Shown: positions 1 through 9,138 of the stretch, one piece after another | Numbering within the stretch: position 1 is the stretch's first letter | Layout: each line of letters opens with the position of its first letter | Assembly: GCA_947451525.1 (NCBI GenBank) | Contig: CANFZM010000002.1 | Coordinates: 62,001 to 126,000, forward strand | Length of the DNA: 64,000 bases | Direction of reading: 5' to 3' | Source of the DNA: Flavobacteriaceae bacterium | GTDB lineage: Bacteria; Bacteroidota; Bacteroidia; Flavobacteriales; Flavobacteriaceae | Made by a program: the position numbers and the translations under genes | Notes under the pieces: generated by a model | What the model was told of the DNA's origin: nothing | Databases searched by the model: none | What the model saw: only the letters and a program-made list of their open reading frames with translations

Positions 1-537
1 ATCATCCAACTGAAATGTGGCTGTTGGACTTTCTATAGCAATAACCGCAGCGCGTTTTCCAGGATTGGCTTTCAGAAAATTTTTGGCGTATATCATACCC
101 GAAATTCCTGCAGCACAGCCCATTTCGGTGACTGGCAAGCGGATGATATCTTGGCGTAATTTTAAAGAATTGATAAGATAAGCATCTAGCGACGGAATCA
201 TTATTCCGGTGCAACTTACAGTTATAATATAATCTAAATCGGTTGGTTTCCAGTTGGCTTTGTTAAGTGCTTTTTCAAGTACTTTCTCTCCCAAATCAAT
301 TACTTCTCTTACATAAATAGCATTTCGTTCTTCAAAAGATGTATGCGTAAAAACCTCTATCGGATCCATAATAGAATATCGTTTGTTTACCATTGCTCCT
401 TCAAAAATCTTTTTTACTTTTCTAATAAAACGTGGTTCTTGGTTAATTAACCATGCATCTAAAAAAGGTAAAATTTCTGCTGTAGTTCTAGAATATTTGG
501 GTAATTGCTTAGCAACTGTTTTTATTTTTACACTCAT
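1..537 (-). CDS. Type III polyketide synthase, N-terminal 179 residues (partial)
   Basis: The reading frame starts at an ATG (complement of 535-537) and runs off the left edge, so only the N-terminal 179 residues are present. The segment SCTGIMIPSLDAYL (about residues 108-121) followed by EMGCAAG (138-144) is the chalcone/stilbene synthase-like core; Cys141 would be the acyl-attachment nucleophile. Members of this family condense malonyl-CoA onto an acyl-CoA starter and cyclise the product. The catalytic His and Asn lie outside the window. The gene lies downstream of a methyltransferase and an FAD oxidoreductase on the same strand, the same three activities as the Streptomyces srs phenolic-lipid genes, so an alkylresorcinol or alkylquinone product is a reasonable inference. 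The 196-bp gap to the methyltransferase carries a large inverted repeat. The family call is firm; the product is not. Confidence 0.9.
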   Translation of the reverse strand, partial: MSVKIKTVAKQLPKYSRTTAEILPFLDAWLINQEPRFIRKVKKIFEGAMVNKRYSIMDPIEVFTHTSFEERNAIYVREVIDLGEKVLEKALNKANWKPTDLDYIITVSCTGIMIPSLDAYLINSLKLRQDIIRLPVTEMGCAAGISGMIYAKNFLKANPGKRAAVIAIESPTATFQLDD

Positions 538-559
538 ATTTTTTTATTTTAGACCAATG

Positions 560-730
560 GATGATAGACTAATAGATGATAGACGAATAGATGATAGACG
601 AATAGATAATAGATCTACTGTTAACGGAAAAGTTAAATAATTAATAATCAATATTTTAATTGCCAAATTTATTTTATAATCTATCATTTGTATGTCTATT
701 ATCTATTCGTCTATCATCTATCTGTCTATT
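560..730. repeat. 15-bp tandem repeat with inverted copies, large hairpin
   Basis: Positions 560-614 hold almost four copies of a 15-bp unit (GATGATAGACGAATA, with variants). Positions 681-730 hold the same unit in reverse complement (TATTCGTCTATCATC type). The two arms could fold into a stem of about 40 bp around a 66-nt loop. The element fills the gap between the methyltransferase stop and the polyketide synthase start, so it would sit inside the transcript if the genes are co-transcribed. Confidence 0.75.
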
Positions 731-733
731 AAT

Positions 734-1447
734 TTAAACTTTTTCAATAATCCACTGATATCGAAACGCCCATTTCCAGTGAATGGAATATTTTTTCAAC
801 TTTAATTTTTTTGAAAAATCTTCTAATTCTTCTTTTTTAAAACCTCTTAAAATTGAAATTAAGCCATCTTCTCTTGACATGGAATTCAATTTAAAAACAA
901 AACACAATGCCTGAAATAATCGATAGGCAATTTTGCTTCTTTGTAAATCATTAATAATAATTCCAATACTCGAATTTTTATAGAAGATAGACATTAATTT
1001 TAGGATTTCAGCATCTTTAAAATGATGTAAAGTCAAGTTGCAAACTACAATATCATATTTTAAAGAGTTGAATTTGCTATCAAAAATATCTTCACATTTA
1101 TAAGTAATATTTGGATACTCTTTAGATAATTCCTTTGCATGATCAATTGTAAATGGATTAGCATCGATACCAATTAATTGGAAATTTAAGTTGTTATCCT
1201 TAGCATATTCTGCTAAAACTCGCAACATATCTCCATTTCCGCAACCAATATCAACTATAGTAATTGTTTTGCCTAAATCCAATGCTTGCAACAAATATTG
1301 AACTCCCTGCAAAATCAACTTATTCCCTCCTAGTAACTGGTTTATTTTTGCTATTTTATCTAAAGCATCCCGAAGAACTTCACCTACTAAAGTAAAGTCA
1401 TCCATTATTTCGGGTTCATCTGTTCTATGTTCAGTATTTAGAGACAT
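734..1447 (-). CDS. Class I SAM-dependent methyltransferase
   Basis: This is a 237-residue soluble protein. Motif I of class I methyltransferases is VDIGCGNGD (about residues 65-73), followed by GIDANP (motif II region, about 93-98) and DIVVCNLTLHHF (motif IV region, about 133-144). The start codon abuts the stop codon of the upstream FAD oxidoreductase with no gap, which implies translational coupling. It probably methylates the phenolic product of the neighbouring type III polyketide synthase, as SrsB does in Streptomyces, although SrsB belongs to a different, membrane methyltransferase family. The substrate is inferred from neighbours only. Confidence 0.8.
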   Translation of the reverse strand: MSLNTEHRTDEPEIMDDFTLVGEVLRDALDKIAKINQLLGGNKLILQGVQYLLQALDLGKTITIVDIGCGNGDMLRVLAEYAKDNNLNFQLIGIDANPFTIDHAKELSKEYPNITYKCEDIFDSKFNSLKYDIVVCNLTLHHFKDAEILKLMSIFYKNSSIGIIINDLQRSKIAYRLFQALCFVFKLNSMSREDGLISILRGFKKEELEDFSKKLKLKKYSIHWKWAFRYQWIIEKV

Positions 1448-2578
1448 TTAATTTTCAATTGTTATAGGTTTTCCATGGGTCTTTTTAATAATACTATTTA
1501 GTAAAAAAGGAAATAATAGTACAATATGCAGCAATTTTTCTGAAAGTTTTGGATTCAATAAAATTTTAGATAACAATCTTCCTATTTTTATTCGCCAATT
1601 AAAATTTGAATTCCATTTTTCTTGGTATTTATTTTCTAATTCAATTCTAGTTTTTATTTCCTTATTAAAATAAGCAATAACTAATTCAGAAACAATTTTA
1701 GCACTATGAATAGCCATTGCCATTCCGTTTCCGCTCAACGGATGAATTAATCCAGCAGTATCACCAATCATTAAAATATGATTTTCTACTGCTTGTTTTG
1801 GAACAAAAGAAATCTGACTTATTGTTAATGGTTTTTCAAAAAGGAGTTTAGAATTTTCAAATATTTTTTGCAAATGTGGGTTTTGTTTCACCACTAAATT
1901 TTGAAAATCTGCAATATTTTTATATTCTTTAAAAGAACTATACTTGGTTAAGTAGCAAATGTTTATTCTATTATTTTCAACTTTGGAAACTCCACAATAA
2001 CCTCCTTCAAAATTATGTAAACCAACTAAGTCATTAGGGAATTCACCTGAATAATGCGCTTTTACAGCCAACCAAGGTGATTTTTGTTGGGTAAACTTTC
2101 TGTTTAACCTTAAATCAATATTAGATCGTTTTCCAAACGCACCAATAACCAATTTAGCGTTCAAAATGGTTCCTTCGGAAGTGCTAATGGTAAATTTTTC
2201 ATTTTCAAAAACAATATTTTCGACTTCTTCTTTTAGGATTTTACAACCGTTAGAAAGTGCTTTTTTATATAGATAAAAATCCAATTCATAACGACTAATT
2301 CCTAATCCGCCCAATGGAAGTTCAGTTTTTATTAGAGTTCCATTTGCTGTAGAAAATTCAAGTTTATCAATGTAAGTAGGCTTCAAATCAGAGATTTTTA
2401 AATCTAGCCATTCCAAATAAGGAAGTACTTCATTAGAAATATATTCGCCACAAACTTTATGTTTTGGAAATTCATTTTTCTCAATAATTGTCACCGAAAT
2501 CCCTTTTTTAGAAAGGTGTATTCCTGCGGTTAATCCTGCTAAACCTCCTCCGATAATTATTATTTCTGAATTATTCAT
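1448..2578 (-). CDS. FAD-dependent oxidoreductase, geranylgeranyl reductase/UbiH-like
   Basis: The N-terminus has an FAD-binding GGGLAG dinucleotide motif (residues 10-15) after a hydrophobic beta-strand, then KHKVCGEYIS, typical of the geranylgeranyl-reductase/UbiH-like flavoproteins. A second FAD signature, GDTAGLIHPLSGNGM, lies about two thirds along. I chose the ATG at 2578 (product 376 residues) because an upstream TTG adds only two residues. It is first in a unit with the methyltransferase and the type III polyketide synthase. By comparison with SrsC it may hydroxylate an alkylresorcinol ring toward a quinone; a reductase acting on a side chain is an alternative. The reaction is not fixed by sequence alone. 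Confidence 0.75.
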   Translation of the reverse strand: MNNSEIIIIGGGLAGLTAGIHLSKKGISVTIIEKNEFPKHKVCGEYISNEVLPYLEWLDLKISDLKPTYIDKLEFSTANGTLIKTELPLGGLGISRYELDFYLYKKALSNGCKILKEEVENIVFENEKFTISTSEGTILNAKLVIGAFGKRSNIDLRLNRKFTQQKSPWLAVKAHYSGEFPNDLVGLHNFEGGYCGVSKVENNRINICYLTKYSSFKEYKNIADFQNLVVKQNPHLQKIFENSKLLFEKPLTISQISFVPKQAVENHILMIGDTAGLIHPLSGNGMAMAIHSAKIVSELVIAYFNKEIKTRIELENKYQEKWNSNFNWRIKIGRLLSKILLNPKLSEKLLHIVLLFPFLLNSIIKKTHGKPITIEN

Positions 2579-2771
2579 AATCAAGTAAATGTAGGAAAAT
2601 GATTTGTAAACAATGTTGTAATCTAATGTTAAAATATTGCATATCTTTTGGATATTTATTTTAAAATCTAAAATTTATAAACTTAATTTTATCAAATAAT
2701 TGCATTACTCCTTAAAATTTAATAATTATTATTTAAAACTTTTTATCTTTATAAATTAAATTTAAATAATT

Positions 2772-3455
2772 ATGAACTCCAAGATTATATTTTTTATAGT
2801 TTTATTTTCCTTAAGTATTTACAGTCAAAACGTTGCTATGAATAAAGATTGGCCTAATTTAAATAAGTATGCTTCAGAAAATAGCCAACTAACCTCTACT
2901 TTTAAAAGTGTAGTTTTTATGGGCGATTCTATTACTGAATTTTGGAAGGTTAATGATGAAGCGTTTTTTACTTCTAACCCTTTTATTGATAGAGGAATTA
3001 GTGGACAAACTACACCGCAAATGTTACTTCGTTTTCATCAAGATGTTGTTGAACTAAAACCTTCAGTCGTAGTAATATTAGCCGGAATTAATGACATTGC
3101 CGAGAATACAGGCCCAATTACTATTGACGAAATCATGGGAAATATCATCTCGATGGTAGAATTGGCCAAAACCAATAAAATACAAGTAGTACTTTGTACT
3201 ATTTTACCTTCCAATCATTTTTATTGGAACCCAAAACTAGAACCCGCCGATAAAGTGATTTCTCTAAACAAATTAATTTCTAACTATGCTAAAAAAAATA
3301 AAATTACTTGCGTAGATTATTACGCTGCTATGGTAGATGATGCTAAAGGTTTGCCAAAAAAATATAGTGCGGATGGGGTGCATCCCAATCTAGAAGGTTA
3401 TAAAGTCATGGAAGGATTGGTTGAAAAAGGTATTTTAACTTACATCAAAAAGTAA
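2772..3455 (+). CDS. Secreted SGNH/GDSL-family hydrolase
   Basis: This is a 227-residue protein with an N-terminal signal peptide (about residues 1-18, ending SIYSQ). The SGNH blocks are all present: block I FMGDSIT with Ser53, block II Gly in RGISGQ (about 77), block III AGIND with Asn107, and block V DGVHPN with Asp201 and His204. This matches lysophospholipase/acetylhydrolase-like esterases of the SGNH type, acting in the periplasm or outside the cell. The gene stands alone between a divergent FAD oxidoreductase and a PH-domain gene. The catalytic set is complete; the ester substrate (lipid, acetylated glycan or other) is unknown. Confidence 0.85.
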   Translation: MNSKIIFFIVLFSLSIYSQNVAMNKDWPNLNKYASENSQLTSTFKSVVFMGDSITEFWKVNDEAFFTSNPFIDRGISGQTTPQMLLRFHQDVVELKPSVVVILAGINDIAENTGPITIDEIMGNIISMVELAKTNKIQVVLCTILPSNHFYWNPKLEPADKVISLNKLISNYAKKNKITCVDYYAAMVDDAKGLPKKYSADGVHPNLEGYKVMEGLVEKGILTYIKK

Positions 3456-3512
3456 TTTTATTAATATCCTTTTTGAATTCCAATAAACTACCTTTTAATT
3501 AGTGTTTTTTTG

Positions 3513-3520
3513 TACTTTTG
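3513..3520 (+). promoter_or_regulatory. Bacteroidota -7 box TAnnTTTG
   Basis: The sequence TACTTTTG fits the Flavobacterium -7 consensus TAnnTTTG and lies 36 nt before the ATG of the PH/SHOCT gene. No clear TTG -33 element is present at the expected spacing, so strength is uncertain. Confidence 0.5.
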
Positions 3521-3556
3521 CGGCTACCCTAAATTACAATTTTAAAATACAAAATA

Positions 3557-3973
3557 ATGAAATTTACAGCGTCACGTCTTTCTTCTGGAAACAAATTTTT
3601 TCCAACCGAAATTTTCTTAGAGTCAACAGGAATTACTATAAAAATACCAGGATTGTTTAAAGGAGAAACCAAACAATTTGATTTTAATCATATTGCTTCG
3701 GTAGAAATTGATACGCCACTTTTAGGGTTTTCAACTATTTCTATTTTTGCTGGTGGTACTCAAATGACCGCAACTGGTTTTACTAAAGCCGAAGTTAAAC
3801 AAATTAAAGAAGGTATCGAAAAAGGGAAATCTTCAATGAAAAACGGAACTAATACCGGTGGAAGTTCTTCTAGCCTTGCGGATGAATTGAAAAAACTTAA
3901 AGACCTTGCAGATTCTGGAGTTATCACAGCCTCTGAATTTGAACAACAGAAAAACAAAATATTAGGTAATTAG
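3557..3973 (+). CDS. PH-like domain protein with C-terminal SHOCT domain
   Basis: This is a 138-residue cytoplasmic protein. Residues 1-85 are rich in beta-strands and resemble bacterial PH-like (YokE/bPH) domains. After a Gly/Ser linker (about 95-107) comes a helical tail, LADELKKLKDLADSGVIT followed by EFEQQKNKIL, which is a typical SHOCT domain and usually mediates oligomerisation. No enzyme motif is visible. It stands as a single gene with its own TAnnTTTG box and a strong terminator. The domain assignment is good; no specific function can be stated. Confidence 0.75.
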   Translation: MKFTASRLSSGNKFFPTEIFLESTGITIKIPGLFKGETKQFDFNHIASVEIDTPLLGFSTISIFAGGTQMTATGFTKAEVKQIKEGIEKGKSSMKNGTNTGGSSSSLADELKKLKDLADSGVITASEFEQQKNKILGN

Positions 3974-3989
3974 AAATTTTTATTTAAGC

Positions 3990-4020
3990 AAAAAATCTCC
4001 ACTAGTACTGGAGATTTTTT
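3990..4020. terminator. Bidirectional rho-independent terminator
   Basis: The inverted repeat AAAAAATCTCCA / TGGAGATTTTTT surrounds a 7-nt loop, with A and T tracts on both sides. It sits between convergent genes (PH/SHOCT gene on plus, deacetylase on minus) and can serve both. Confidence 0.9.
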
Positions 4021-4029
4021 GTTTTAAAT

Positions 4030-4956
4030 TTAATCCAAAGTAATTGTAGATCCTGCAGATATTTTATAAGTTTTATTTTCTTTTTTTAGATAAATAGCAA
4101 TAGAACTAAGATTAGAAACTAGTTTTTTATTTACTGAAAATTTCAAATTCCGAAATGCGTTTATATAATCTACTAATGCTATTTGGGAGGTATAATATAT
4201 TGTAGGATTATCAGAAAGTAATTTAAAAAATTTCTCGGTTTCTTTCCATTTATTATCGTCGGTCCCCATTTCCCAACTATGTCCCCAAATATCTAATACG
4301 GCAAGTTCTTTCGTTTCTAAAAAATCTGTAATTACTTTGTTAAAACGGGCCATTTCTTGCGCATCTTTCTCGGGTTGGTTGGGTTCCCAATAAGCCTTTG
4401 CAAATTGGTGCATCGTTGGATGCCATCGTAAAAAGTCTATAGGAATTTCAAAATTATAGGTGTCCCCTACTGTTCGAGCATATTCAATTCCCAATCCATC
4501 CATGGCTTGAATTACTTCATCATTAGTGTTTCCAAAAGGATAAGCCATTCCTCTCACGGGATATCCCACCAATCGCTCTAGTTCCTTTCTGTCTTCAATA
4601 ATTTCCGAAATAACGTCTATTTTAGATTGATCTGGCAAGTTAGGATGATTTGCAGAATGTACCGAAACTTCATGCCCTTTAAAAAGCATGTTTATTTCCT
4701 TTTTATTTAAGTAGTCTTTGGAACCCAATTTATTTGAATTCAAATGAAAAGTTCCAATAAGATGGTACTTATTCATTAGTTTTACTAATTGCCGGTCTTT
4801 GGTTCTGCCATCGTCATAACTCAAAATTAAGGCTTTAGATCTTCCTTCGGGAAAAAGCATTTTAATATTTATTCCGCTAGTAGCAATTTCAGGATTTGTC
4901 TGTGCAAAGCCCGAAAAAGCAATCAGAATTAATAGTTTTGGGATTATTTTTTTCAT
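4030..4956 (-). CDS. Secreted polysaccharide deacetylase (NodB homology)
   Basis: This 308-residue protein has a signal peptide (MKKIIPKLLILIAFSGFAQ). NodB motif 1 appears as LSYDDG, with the catalytic base and metal Asp pair, and motif 2 as HSANH, the two metal-binding histidines. These metal-dependent enzymes remove N- or O-acetyl groups from sugars. It is the last gene of a four-gene unit: the gap to the LytTR regulator is 10 bp, and a terminator follows. Its co-expression with a TonB-dependent receptor and sensor pair suggests that the system handles an acetylated polymer or monitors the cell surface. The substrate is unknown. Confidence 0.85.
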   Translation of the reverse strand: MKKIIPKLLILIAFSGFAQTNPEIATSGINIKMLFPEGRSKALILSYDDGRTKDRQLVKLMNKYHLIGTFHLNSNKLGSKDYLNKKEINMLFKGHEVSVHSANHPNLPDQSKIDVISEIIEDRKELERLVGYPVRGMAYPFGNTNDEVIQAMDGLGIEYARTVGDTYNFEIPIDFLRWHPTMHQFAKAYWEPNQPEKDAQEMARFNKVITDFLETKELAVLDIWGHSWEMGTDDNKWKETEKFFKLLSDNPTIYYTSQIALVDYINAFRNLKFSVNKKLVSNLSSIAIYLKKENKTYKISAGSTITLD

Positions 4957-4966
4957 AATTTAATTT

Positions 4967-5722
4967 TTAATTATCCAACCAGTTTTTAAAATCAGGGACT
5001 CTATCTCGGCTTACAATTTTAGTATCGGCATCTAAAAATTTGCATGAAATAGACAATCGACTGTTAAAATAAGTACTTACTTTTTCTATAGAATGTATGT
5101 TCAATATTATTTTTCTGTTGATGCGGAAGAAATTTTTAGGATTTAACATCGTTTCCAATTGATCTAAAGTATAATCAATGAGATAATGATTTCCTTTATT
5201 GGTAACTAAAAAGGAAAGACTTTTTTTAGTTTCAAAATGATGAATTTCTTCGGTTGGAATGGTGTCGATTGTTTGCCCTAATTTGACTAAAAATCGCGTT
5301 TTGTATTCTTTATTCATTTGCTGATAAGCCATTGCAATGCTAGAAATAAGGTCTTTATTTTCAAGTTTTTGGTGCTTTTTGAATTTATCTAAGGCAAATT
5401 TTAAATCTTGTAAAGCAATGGGCTTCAGTAAATAATCGATGCTGTTTTGCTTAAATGCTTGAATAGCATAATTATCAAAAGCAGTAGTGAAAATAACAGG
5501 AATTTCTAATTGAATTTGATTAAAAATTTCAAAACTATTGCCATCTGCCAAATGAATATCCATAAAAATTAAATCGCAATTTAGGCCTTCTTTAAAAGCT
5601 ATTACAGAAGTTTGAATCGTATCAAAATACTTAATTACATCAATTGATGAATCCATTTTTTGCAAAAGAACAGTGAGATGTTCTGCCGATAATTTTTCGT
5701 CTTCTATAATTACAACTTTCAT
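4967..5722 (-). CDS. LytTR-family response regulator
   Basis: This 251-residue protein has a receiver domain at residues 1-120 (acidic pair in IEDE, phospho-acceptor Asp55 in FMDIHLADG, Lys in LLKP) and a C-terminal LytTR DNA-binding domain at about 145-248, including FRINRKIILNIHSI. It overlaps the upstream kinase gene by 4 bp, so the two are coupled. LytTR proteins bind pairs of direct repeats about 21 bp apart; such a pair occurs at 9139-9170 upstream of the operon, which suggests autoregulation. Confidence 0.92.
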   Translation of the reverse strand: MKVVIIEDEKLSAEHLTVLLQKMDSSIDVIKYFDTIQTSVIAFKEGLNCDLIFMDIHLADGNSFEIFNQIQLEIPVIFTTAFDNYAIQAFKQNSIDYLLKPIALQDLKFALDKFKKHQKLENKDLISSIAMAYQQMNKEYKTRFLVKLGQTIDTIPTEEIHHFETKKSLSFLVTNKGNHYLIDYTLDQLETMLNPKNFFRINRKIILNIHSIEKVSTYFNSRLSISCKFLDADTKIVSRDRVPDFKNWLDN

Positions 5723-6729
5723 CTTCTATGAATTAAAGGCAAAATTACTTTAAAAACTTCTCCGTTGTTAGACACAATTACTTTTTCATCGGTATAAAAA
5801 GAATACCGCATTTCGATATTTTTTAAGCCTGTTTTTGAACTTGTCACATCGTTGCTTCTTGGTTTTATGGAATTTTCAATAACTAACGAATTGTTTTGCG
5901 AATAGATCAATACTTTCAACGGATTGGCTTGTGATGCCTCATTATGTTGGATGGTATTTTCGACTACCGTTTGTAAGCACATTGGCAAAATATAATCGGA
6001 TTTATTGCCTTCTTCAATTTTTATTTCAAATAGAATGCTGTCGTCAAATCGTATTTTTAACAAATAAAGATAATGATTTAAAAAATCTAATTCTTCTTGT
6101 AAAGTTACTAATTCAGCATTTTTAGTATCTAAAACATACCGATAGACTTTGGCTAATTCATTGATGAATTCGGCTGCTTTATCTTGGTTTTTATACACCA
6201 ACGAAGTTAATACACTTAAATTATTGAATAGAAAATGGGGATTCAATTGGTTTTTTAGATTTTGCAATTGGGCATTGGCGCTGTCGGTTTTGTGTTTTTC
6301 GACTTCAATTAAACTTGCTTTCCAAGATTTAAAAAAATGATTCGCAATGTCTATCATTACAACCAGAAAAGTTATAGTGATAGTTGGAATAAATACTTCT
6401 CTTAGTTTGGGATTAAATACTTCTAAAGTACCAAATTTTAAGTAATTAATAATTAAAATGGAATCTATTAAAACTATTATTGTGAATAATAAATTAAGTA
6501 GTATTTGTATCAGAATTCTCTGGTAAGGTAATGTAATCCAAGAGATTTTTCTATCTAAGAAAATATCAATTTGCAGATTTCCTTCCCAAAGAAGAACCGT
6601 TATGATGCTAACAAATAAGATTTCCTCATCAAAAAATGTTGCACTTCGAAAAACAAATAATTTGAATAGGAAAGCAATGGCTAATCCTATTCCAAACATA
6701 TAAAAAACTCTGTATTTGATAGTTCTCAT
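5719..6729 (-). CDS. LytS-type membrane sensor histidine kinase
   Basis: This is a 336-residue protein. The N-terminal 130 residues hold four predicted membrane segments and no extracytoplasmic sensor domain. The His_kinase (PF06580-type) motif LKNQLNPHFLFNN carries the phospho-acceptor His165, and the ATP-binding N-box is CLQTVVENTIQHN (Asn258). The C-terminal ATPase lacks long extensions, as usual for the family. It lies 6 bp after the TonB-dependent receptor and overlaps the LytTR regulator by 4 bp. The signal may be sensed in the membrane or through the receptor; this is inference. Confidence 0.9.
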   Translation of the reverse strand: MRTIKYRVFYMFGIGLAIAFLFKLFVFRSATFFDEEILFVSIITVLLWEGNLQIDIFLDRKISWITLPYQRILIQILLNLLFTIIVLIDSILIINYLKFGTLEVFNPKLREVFIPTITITFLVVMIDIANHFFKSWKASLIEVEKHKTDSANAQLQNLKNQLNPHFLFNNLSVLTSLVYKNQDKAAEFINELAKVYRYVLDTKNAELVTLQEELDFLNHYLYLLKIRFDDSILFEIKIEEGNKSDYILPMCLQTVVENTIQHNEASQANPLKVLIYSQNNSLVIENSIKPRSNDVTSSKTGLKNIEMRYSFYTDEKVIVSNNGEVFKVILPLIHRR

Positions 6730-6735
6730 GCTGAT

Positions 6736-9078
6736 TTAAAACTGCAATTTATAAATAAAATTTGGAAAGAAGCCCAACTGATAGGTGGTATTCAAATTCA
6801 TTCGTTGGTTATCGTACGATTGTGAAAACATATTTTTGTGATTGGTAACATTCTGTAAATCTAACGAAAACGATTGGGATAGTTTTTTGGTTTTACTATT
6901 AATTGTGTAACTTCCTTTTAAATCCAATCGGAAATAATTGGCATAATTAGCTGAATACGCATCCGTTGAAAGCACTTCATGACCTGTGGTTTGGGATGCT
7001 GCTATATCTACAGGAGTAAAAGCGCGTCCTCCCGCATTAGTAAATTTAATGTCTGTACTAATTTTGTTTCTTTTCTCGTCACCAACTTTCCATTCTTTTC
7101 CACCCAAAATATTGAAAACATATTTGCCATTGAATGCTGTATTTCTTTCAATGCCATCGCTTCCTTTATATTTTGAACTGTATAAAGAGGAAGTAAATAA
7201 TCCATAATAGCCTTTGCTAAAGAATTTTTCGATTGTTATTTCGGCACCATAATTTTTTCCAGTTCCTGCATTGGTAAGGTTATCTTCTAAATCAGTTTTG
7301 AAACTTGAACCCGTATTCAACATCGAATAACTACTTGAAAAAGTATTCACAGGAACATTTGAAATGGCTTGATAATAGACTTCGGTTTTCAAACGCCAGT
7401 CTTTGAATGGCTGTAAATCATAACCCACAACAAAGTGCTGACTTTTAGTAAAATCTAAATTTTTATTGTTGTACGAATAGGATCCATCCGCATTTTGAGT
7501 CTGCAAAAAGTAAACATTTATGGGTTGCATTTGCGAATGTAAACCATATCCTAAACTGAAACTACTTTTACTATTTACAGCATATTTTAATCCCAAACGA
7601 GGTTCTACCGAAAACGAATTATTCAAGAAAAACTTCTGCGAATGAATGCCTGCATTTAAAGTCAATTGCTCGCTAATGTTGTATTTACCATGAACAAAGG
7701 CTTGAGCCAAATTGGTATAACTGTTGTAATCCCAAACTTGTTTAAATGGTGTACCGCCATTATCTTTTGTTTTATAAAATAAATCCAAGCCCATTAATTC
7801 ATCTTGAATTCCTGCTTTTATAAAAAACTTTGAATTTACTTTTAAATTATAAGTCGAACTAAAATTATATCCTGTTTTAGCGACATTGCTAATTTCCTTA
7901 GTGAAATTAATATTTGCTATTCGATCAAAATCATACGAAGTTTGTTCTGTTTTAGAATAATTCAAACCAATGGTAGAACTGATAAACGATTTAGGATTAA
8001 TTTGCTTAAAATGATTCACGCCAACAATTCCAATTTTACTAGCAAAATCAACTTGATTTCCGTTTCCGTATAAAGTATTAGAATTTCCACCACCAATATT
8101 TATTGTACTTGAAGCCAAAATTCCGAACATCGAAAATTTACCTAATTTGGAAGTTCCACTATTTATTTTAAAAGATAAATCTTGGTAGGAAGGTGTTGCT
8201 GTAGTTCCGATATTAACGCCAACTGCTTGTGCAATACTGGCCAAACCATAGCGATAGCCCACCAAATAGGAAGAACCTTTTTCTTTGTTAATGGGACCTT
8301 CGGTTGTGGCTTCAAGACCTGTAATTACTCCAAATTGTAAAGTGGTTTCTCTCTTTTTGGAATTTCCATTTCTGAATCCTAAATCAAAAACACCCGAAGT
8401 TGCATTTCCGTATTCGGCAGGAAAAGCAGAAGTAAAGAAATCGGAATTCTTTAATAAATTAGTATTCAAAGCACTTACCGCACCGCCCGTTGTTCCTACA
8501 GCAGCAAAGTGATTGGGATTGGTTACGTTCATTCCGTCAATGCGCCATAAAACTCCTACTGGAGAATTTCCTCTAATAACAATATCGTTTCTGGAGTCAT
8601 CTGGAGTACTTACTCCGGCAAAATTGGCAGCCAATCGTGCCACATCACTCCTACCTCCAGCATAGCGATTGACTTCTTCCATAGAGAAAGTTCGGGCGCT
8701 TACCGTGGCCAATTTATTAATAGTTCCTGCTTTGTTGGAGGCTTTTATAACAACTTCATCTAGTTTTTTGAATTCATCTTCCATGGTAATATCCAAAATT
8801 ACTTCTTTGCCCGAAGTTACTATCACATTTGGAATCACCACTTCTTTATATCCTATATAGGAAACTTTAATTTCATAACGATCTGGAGCAATATCGGTTA
8901 AAATATAATTTCCTTTTTCATCCGTTATGGTTTGCTTTTCGGAATTAAATACTTGAATTTTCGCACCAATTATAGGAGTTTGCGATAATTTGTCAATGAC
9001 AATTCCACGAATGTTTTGCTTGTTATTTTGAGCAAATGATAGTGATGTGACGAATAGTAATACAAGGTATTTTTTCAT
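6736..9078 (-). CDS. TonB-dependent outer-membrane receptor
   Basis: This 780-residue protein begins with a signal peptide (ending SLSFAQ). A carboxypeptidase-regulatory-like domain follows (about residues 22-110, IRGIVIDKLSQTPIIGAKIQ), then a plug domain with NDIVIRGNSPVGVLWRIDGM and a C-terminal beta-barrel ending in an aromatic residue (YKLQF). It would import a ligand across the outer membrane using TonB energy. It is the first gene of the unit with LytS/LytTR and the deacetylase. No SusD partner is nearby, so it is not a classical polysaccharide-utilisation pair. The ligand is unknown. Confidence 0.92.
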   Translation of the reverse strand: MKKYLVLLFVTSLSFAQNNKQNIRGIVIDKLSQTPIIGAKIQVFNSEKQTITDEKGNYILTDIAPDRYEIKVSYIGYKEVVIPNVIVTSGKEVILDITMEDEFKKLDEVVIKASNKAGTINKLATVSARTFSMEEVNRYAGGRSDVARLAANFAGVSTPDDSRNDIVIRGNSPVGVLWRIDGMNVTNPNHFAAVGTTGGAVSALNTNLLKNSDFFTSAFPAEYGNATSGVFDLGFRNGNSKKRETTLQFGVITGLEATTEGPINKEKGSSYLVGYRYGLASIAQAVGVNIGTTATPSYQDLSFKINSGTSKLGKFSMFGILASSTINIGGGNSNTLYGNGNQVDFASKIGIVGVNHFKQINPKSFISSTIGLNYSKTEQTSYDFDRIANINFTKEISNVAKTGYNFSSTYNLKVNSKFFIKAGIQDELMGLDLFYKTKDNGGTPFKQVWDYNSYTNLAQAFVHGKYNISEQLTLNAGIHSQKFFLNNSFSVEPRLGLKYAVNSKSSFSLGYGLHSQMQPINVYFLQTQNADGSYSYNNKNLDFTKSQHFVVGYDLQPFKDWRLKTEVYYQAISNVPVNTFSSSYSMLNTGSSFKTDLEDNLTNAGTGKNYGAEITIEKFFSKGYYGLFTSSLYSSKYKGSDGIERNTAFNGKYVFNILGGKEWKVGDEKRNKISTDIKFTNAGGRAFTPVDIAASQTTGHEVLSTDAYSANYANYFRLDLKGSYTINSKTKKLSQSFSLDLQNVTNHKNMFSQSYDNQRMNLNTTYQLGFFPNFIYKLQF

Positions 9079-9138
9079 AAAAATAATATTTTAGTTGTAA
9101 AACTAAATAGTTCAATTTACAACTCTGTTTCCAAAATT

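Noticed and set aside
383..640. Plus-strand open frame of 85 codons opposite the polyketide synthase
   Set aside because: It lies antisense to the conserved synthase and its tail is just the translated 15-bp repeat (DDRRIDDRRID), with no independent support.
6979..7207. Plus-strand frames inside the TonB receptor gene
   Set aside because: They are antisense to conserved beta-barrel coding sequence and show no protein family features.
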